Source: Chromatiaceae bacterium
GTDB lineage: Bacteria > Pseudomonadota > Gammaproteobacteria > Chromatiales > Chromatiaceae
Length of the DNA stretch: 64,000 nt
Direction of reading: 5' to 3'
NCBI GenBank assembly: GCA_024235255.1
Contig: JACKMT010000002.1
Coordinates: 558,001 to 622,000 of the forward strand
In this document: in pieces, positions 61,628 to 64,000 of the stretch
Numbering within the stretch: the stretch's first letter is position 1
Layout: every line of letters begins with the position of its first letter
Notes under the pieces: generated by a model
The model's input: the letters and a program-made list of their open reading frames with translations, nothing else
Told to the model about the DNA's origin: nothing
The model's database searches: none
Position numbers and translations under genes: made by a program

Positions 61628-62944
61628 TCAGATAGAACCTGTCACATCATCCCGCCGGCCGTATTGCTGCAGCAGTTTGGTCACAACCCCGGTTCCCGCC
61701 ATAGACCGCGATTCCGGCGCACCCTGTTGATAAGCGGAAGCCGGTCCCGCGCTGTCAGCGCATTCGTGCAGGCTGCGCTCCTGCGTCGGCCCGACGACCC
61801 ACAGCACATAGGCGGTGATGATGATCATCGAGAGCAGTAGCGCCGGCCAGAAAAGCAGTTTTGGGATCAGGTTGTCTCGGTAGTGAACGATTTTGAGCGG
61901 TACGGCCGCTCCGATGGAGAACAGATAGGTGTTGGCCGCTACCACCACCAGCATGGCGTACATCAGGAAGTAAAAATACTCCATATAGACGATGCTCGAC
62001 GCGGCAAACTCCTCTCTGAGTTGGATATGCGCCAGCAGTACGACAAAGAAGAGCACCGAACAGGTACCCAATACACCGGTGGTATTGAAGCCGTGCATCT
62101 CCAACAGCTTGGGTTTTGCGGTGATCGTCAAGATGGCGCTGAACAGCAGCGCGGCAACCAGAAACAGCGGCAGCAGGTAGACGATGAATGCATTGCTCGC
62201 CTTCCGCTTGATGACAAAGTTGTAGTACAGCTCCGGGAATCCCGTCTGGCCGACGTAGTTGTTGATCCCGAAATTGGTGTCGTAGCAGGTAGGCTTGAAG
62301 TCAAAAAAGGTGTTCTCCCGCTCCCATGCTCCCAAGACAATTTCGTTCTCTATGCCGAATACATCGCTGAGACCGGTCGCCCGGTAGGCGGAAAAGTCGG
62401 GCACCAGTACGACATTCCTGGCGAACTGCTGCGGCCACATGCGCACCCAGACAGTCTTGTGATCGAACGGGTAGAAGAAATAGTCGAACGGCTGGCGCAG
62501 TGTCGCTTCGAAATACCAACCGATAACCTCCTCATCGCCCTGCCGGATGCGATAGACTTCGCGCGGTTCGACACCGTCGCCCGACTGGACCTGCTCCGGC
62601 AGAATGAACCCGGCAACGCCCGGTGCCGGCTTCAACGCATCGTGGACGCCGTCTGAGTAGCGCTGCCATATATATCCCGACAGGTTGACCTCGGTGGAGT
62701 TGAAGAACTTCAACGACTGGATGAAGATCCCGGTTGGAATCTTGATCAGCGGCCCGTCATCGGCAGCGCCGGCATGATCGATGCTTTCCCAATTTTGCAT
62801 CAGATAACTGTCAACCGCTGCGCTGTCAACCAGCTGAGTCGGATCGATCTCGTAGCGATTCATTTGCGACCAGAGCTGTATCAACACAAAGATCAATACA
62901 GCGGATACGACTGTCGAGAACCACCACCAGATACTCGTCTTCAA
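61628..62944 (-). CDS. Pentameric ligand-gated ion channel (Cys-loop family)-like protein
   Basis: 438 residues. An N-terminal membrane helix (SIWWWFSTVVSAVLIFVLIQLW) precedes a beta-rich extracellular region of about 210 residues. Its Cys-loop equivalent reads FDYFFYPFDHKTVWVRMWP, the F-P-x-D core of the superfamily; as in other prokaryotic members the disulfide is missing. Four membrane helices follow (NAFIVYLLPLFLVAALLFSAI; TGVLGTCSVLFFVVLLAHI; FYFLMYAMLVVVAANTYLFSI; LLFWPALLLSMIIITAYVLWVV). The tail is polar. The TTG start is preceded by GGGGAGA. The extra N-terminal helix, and TM2 with few pore-lining Ser/Thr, are unusual; a channel-like sensor without conduction is possible. Confidence 0.7.
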   Translation of the reverse strand: MKTSIWWWFSTVVSAVLIFVLIQLWSQMNRYEIDPTQLVDSAAVDSYLMQNWESIDHAGAADDGPLIKIPTGIFIQSLKFFNSTEVNLSGYIWQRYSDGVHDALKPAPGVAGFILPEQVQSGDGVEPREVYRIRQGDEEVIGWYFEATLRQPFDYFFYPFDHKTVWVRMWPQQFARNVVLVPDFSAYRATGLSDVFGIENEIVLGAWERENTFFDFKPTCYDTNFGINNYVGQTGFPELYYNFVIKRKASNAFIVYLLPLFLVAALLFSAILTITAKPKLLEMHGFNTTGVLGTCSVLFFVVLLAHIQLREEFAASSIVYMEYFYFLMYAMLVVVAANTYLFSIGAAVPLKIVHYRDNLIPKLLFWPALLLSMIIITAYVLWVVGPTQERSLHECADSAGPASAYQQGAPESRSMAGTGVVTKLLQQYGRRDDVTGSI

Positions 62945-62976
62945 TTATATCTCCCCTTCAATAAAAGGTTCAGACC

Positions 62977-63999
62977 CTAAGGCAGCGGTCCCTGCTTGAC
63001 CTTATGGATGTAATACAAAACCCAGGATCCGATCAGCAGCACCAACAGCGTCCCCAGAATCGTCGACTGCAGATCTTGCCAGGTCGGGACGCAGGTAATA
63101 AAGGCGACGAAGATCAGAATCAGCAGCGCAACGAAGGCCAATACCGGCAGGAAATTACTCACCACCAGCCGCCTGAGTCGGCAGCTCCAGTAGGTCAGCG
63201 CCGCGAACAGGATCAAGCCCCCGAATAGTACAAAAAAGACGACCTCAAGATACCAGCGGTTGGGGCAAACAAAAAAGCAGGGATCCTGCCCCAGCAGTTC
63301 GCTGATCCAGCCGCCCTCCCCCTGCTCATCGGACTGGGAAAAAACCCGGAACAGACGCTCATGCAGGATATCCGTTTGCGGATCACGCTGCGCATTGGCC
63401 GTTGCCGCTACTGCAGGCCAGAAGGCGACGCCGCGAAAATTGTCGCGAAAGTAAAAAAGGTCATGATACAGCTGCCGGTATGGGTCGTCCGTGCTGCCCC
63501 ATTTGGCACTGATCGCCGTTCCCTCATGCTCCTTGTGTCCGTTCGGCGGCACAACCGGAACGATCCGCCTGAGCACATCGATACGCTCCTCCCCCTGAAA
63601 CTCGTTTTCGACCGTCAGCCGCAGCTTTTTCTTCAAGTCGCCCACGGGCTGTCCCAACAGTACCAGCACCAGATCCACAATCTGCCTGTCGCCGACCAAA
63701 ATCTCTTTTAAGTCACCCAGAAACTTCAGATTTCCCAGTAATCTTTTGTCAGGCTCCAGTGGACTGAGATCGAGCCTGTCGGCGCCGATAAGAATGTTGA
63801 GCGAAGGTGAAACCTCCCGTCCGCTGAGCCGCTTGCTCAGATATCCGGCCAGCGTGTCGCGCTGATCCTCCCCGGCCGGGTGTATTTTTTCGTACAGCTG
63901 AGTCATCAATTCGACGATTCTCCGATGCGCCTCGGGCGCGCTCTGCACAAAGCCTGGGAAGTAGATCGTCACCCCATCCGGCACCAGCCCGTTACGCAC
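62977..63999 (-). CDS. Membrane protein of unknown function (5' end beyond window)
   Basis: 340 codons are visible and the gene probably continues past the right edge. The soluble part (about residues 1-245) has no recognised domain; it contains IYFPGFVQSAPEAHRRIVELM and LVLVLLGQPVGDLKKKL. Three C-terminal helices follow (VVFFVLFGGLILFAALTYWSC; FLPVLAFVALLILIFVAFI; ILGTLLVLLIGSWVLYYIHKV). It sits 32 bp upstream of the ligand-gated-channel-like gene on the same strand, suggesting a shared operon and perhaps a shared membrane complex. Confidence 0.65.
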   Translation of the reverse strand: MRNGLVPDGVTIYFPGFVQSAPEAHRRIVELMTQLYEKIHPAGEDQRDTLAGYLSKRLSGREVSPSLNILIGADRLDLSPLEPDKRLLGNLKFLGDLKEILVGDRQIVDLVLVLLGQPVGDLKKKLRLTVENEFQGEERIDVLRRIVPVVPPNGHKEHEGTAISAKWGSTDDPYRQLYHDLFYFRDNFRGVAFWPAVAATANAQRDPQTDILHERLFRVFSQSDEQGEGGWISELLGQDPCFFVCPNRWYLEVVFFVLFGGLILFAALTYWSCRLRRLVVSNFLPVLAFVALLILIFVAFITCVPTWQDLQSTILGTLLVLLIGSWVLYYIHKVKQGPLP

Positions 64000-64000
64000 A

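Noticed and set aside
61883..62656. Plus-strand 257-codon frame opposite the channel-like gene
   Set aside because: Arg/Gln/His-rich sequence typical of a shadow frame; the minus strand has clear membrane helices and a ribosome-binding site.

Overview
The window looks like chromosomal DNA of a free-living or symbiotic sulfur-oxidising gammaproteobacterium (Chromatiales / Sedimenticola / Thiodiazotropha type). The main evidence is an aprBA pair (dissimilatory APS reductase), a fused 2-oxoglutarate:acceptor oxidoreductase cluster of the kind used in reductive or anaerobic carbon metabolism, paired NhaD-type antiporters, DUF3422 and DUF423 proteins, and a CZB-type chemoreceptor. No species call is possible without a search. 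No rRNA, tRNA, CRISPR array, insertion sequence or prophage gene was recognised.

Region 1 (1-17.1 kb) is an exopolysaccharide locus, visibly more AT-rich than the rest. It holds an OPX outer-membrane export lipoprotein, a Wzz/PCP chain-length protein, a small membrane protein, a priming sugar-phosphate transferase, four glycosyltransferases and a PAPS-type sulfotransferase on the plus strand. A methyltransferase and a Wzy/WaaL-like polymerase or ligase follow on the minus strand, then an NDP-sugar nucleotidyltransferase and an epimerase. It ends with a secreted protein that joins about 27 RTX repeats to a clan GH-A-like barrel. No flippase is present inside the window. Region 2 (18-21.8 kb) is a four-gene redox cassette: B12-radical SAM, a small CxxC protein, a Rieske protein and a protoporphyrinogen-oxidase/UGM-like flavoprotein. 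Region 3 (21.9-24.3 kb) holds DUF3108, VOC and YkgJ genes.

Region 4 (24.5-39 kb) is the sulfur and ion-transport block. It contains aprBA, two partly duplicated transporter units (PhoU-like + NhaD-like + CBS; PhoU/DUF47 + PiT + NhaD-like), and a CHASE histidine kinase with a sigma-54-dependent response regulator. The regions upstream of both transporter units are diverged copies of one another. Each carries the same palindrome (TGCAGCA-N2-TGCTGCA) about 165 bp upstream of a sigma-54-like -24/-12 element, so the adjacent two-component system is the natural candidate activator. Region 5 (39.5-43.6 kb) holds two small membrane proteins, a helical protein of unknown function and a CZB chemoreceptor.

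Region 6 (43.8-51.7 kb) is the strongest candidate for an undescribed system. It is a tightly overlapping minus-strand operon: Fic protein, Kv-like K+ channel, membrane-anchored TerB_N-TerB-TerB_C protein, BrxD-like (DUF2791) ATPase, and Lhr/BrxHI-like helicase. The last two are the accessory genes of type 2 BREX, but no PglZ, methylase or BrxC is present. The K+ channel and Fic enzyme look like membrane-depolarising and nucleotidylating (AMPylating) effector candidates. A promoter with an overlapping inverted repeat precedes fic.

Region 7 (52-64 kb) holds a quinone-oxidoreductase-like enzyme, a secreted lipase-like hydrolase, DUF423, the four-gene Kor cluster (two flavoproteins plus fused gamma-alpha and beta subunits, with a palindromic repeat between the last two), DUF3422, a pentameric ligand-gated ion channel-like protein, and a membrane protein that runs off the end.
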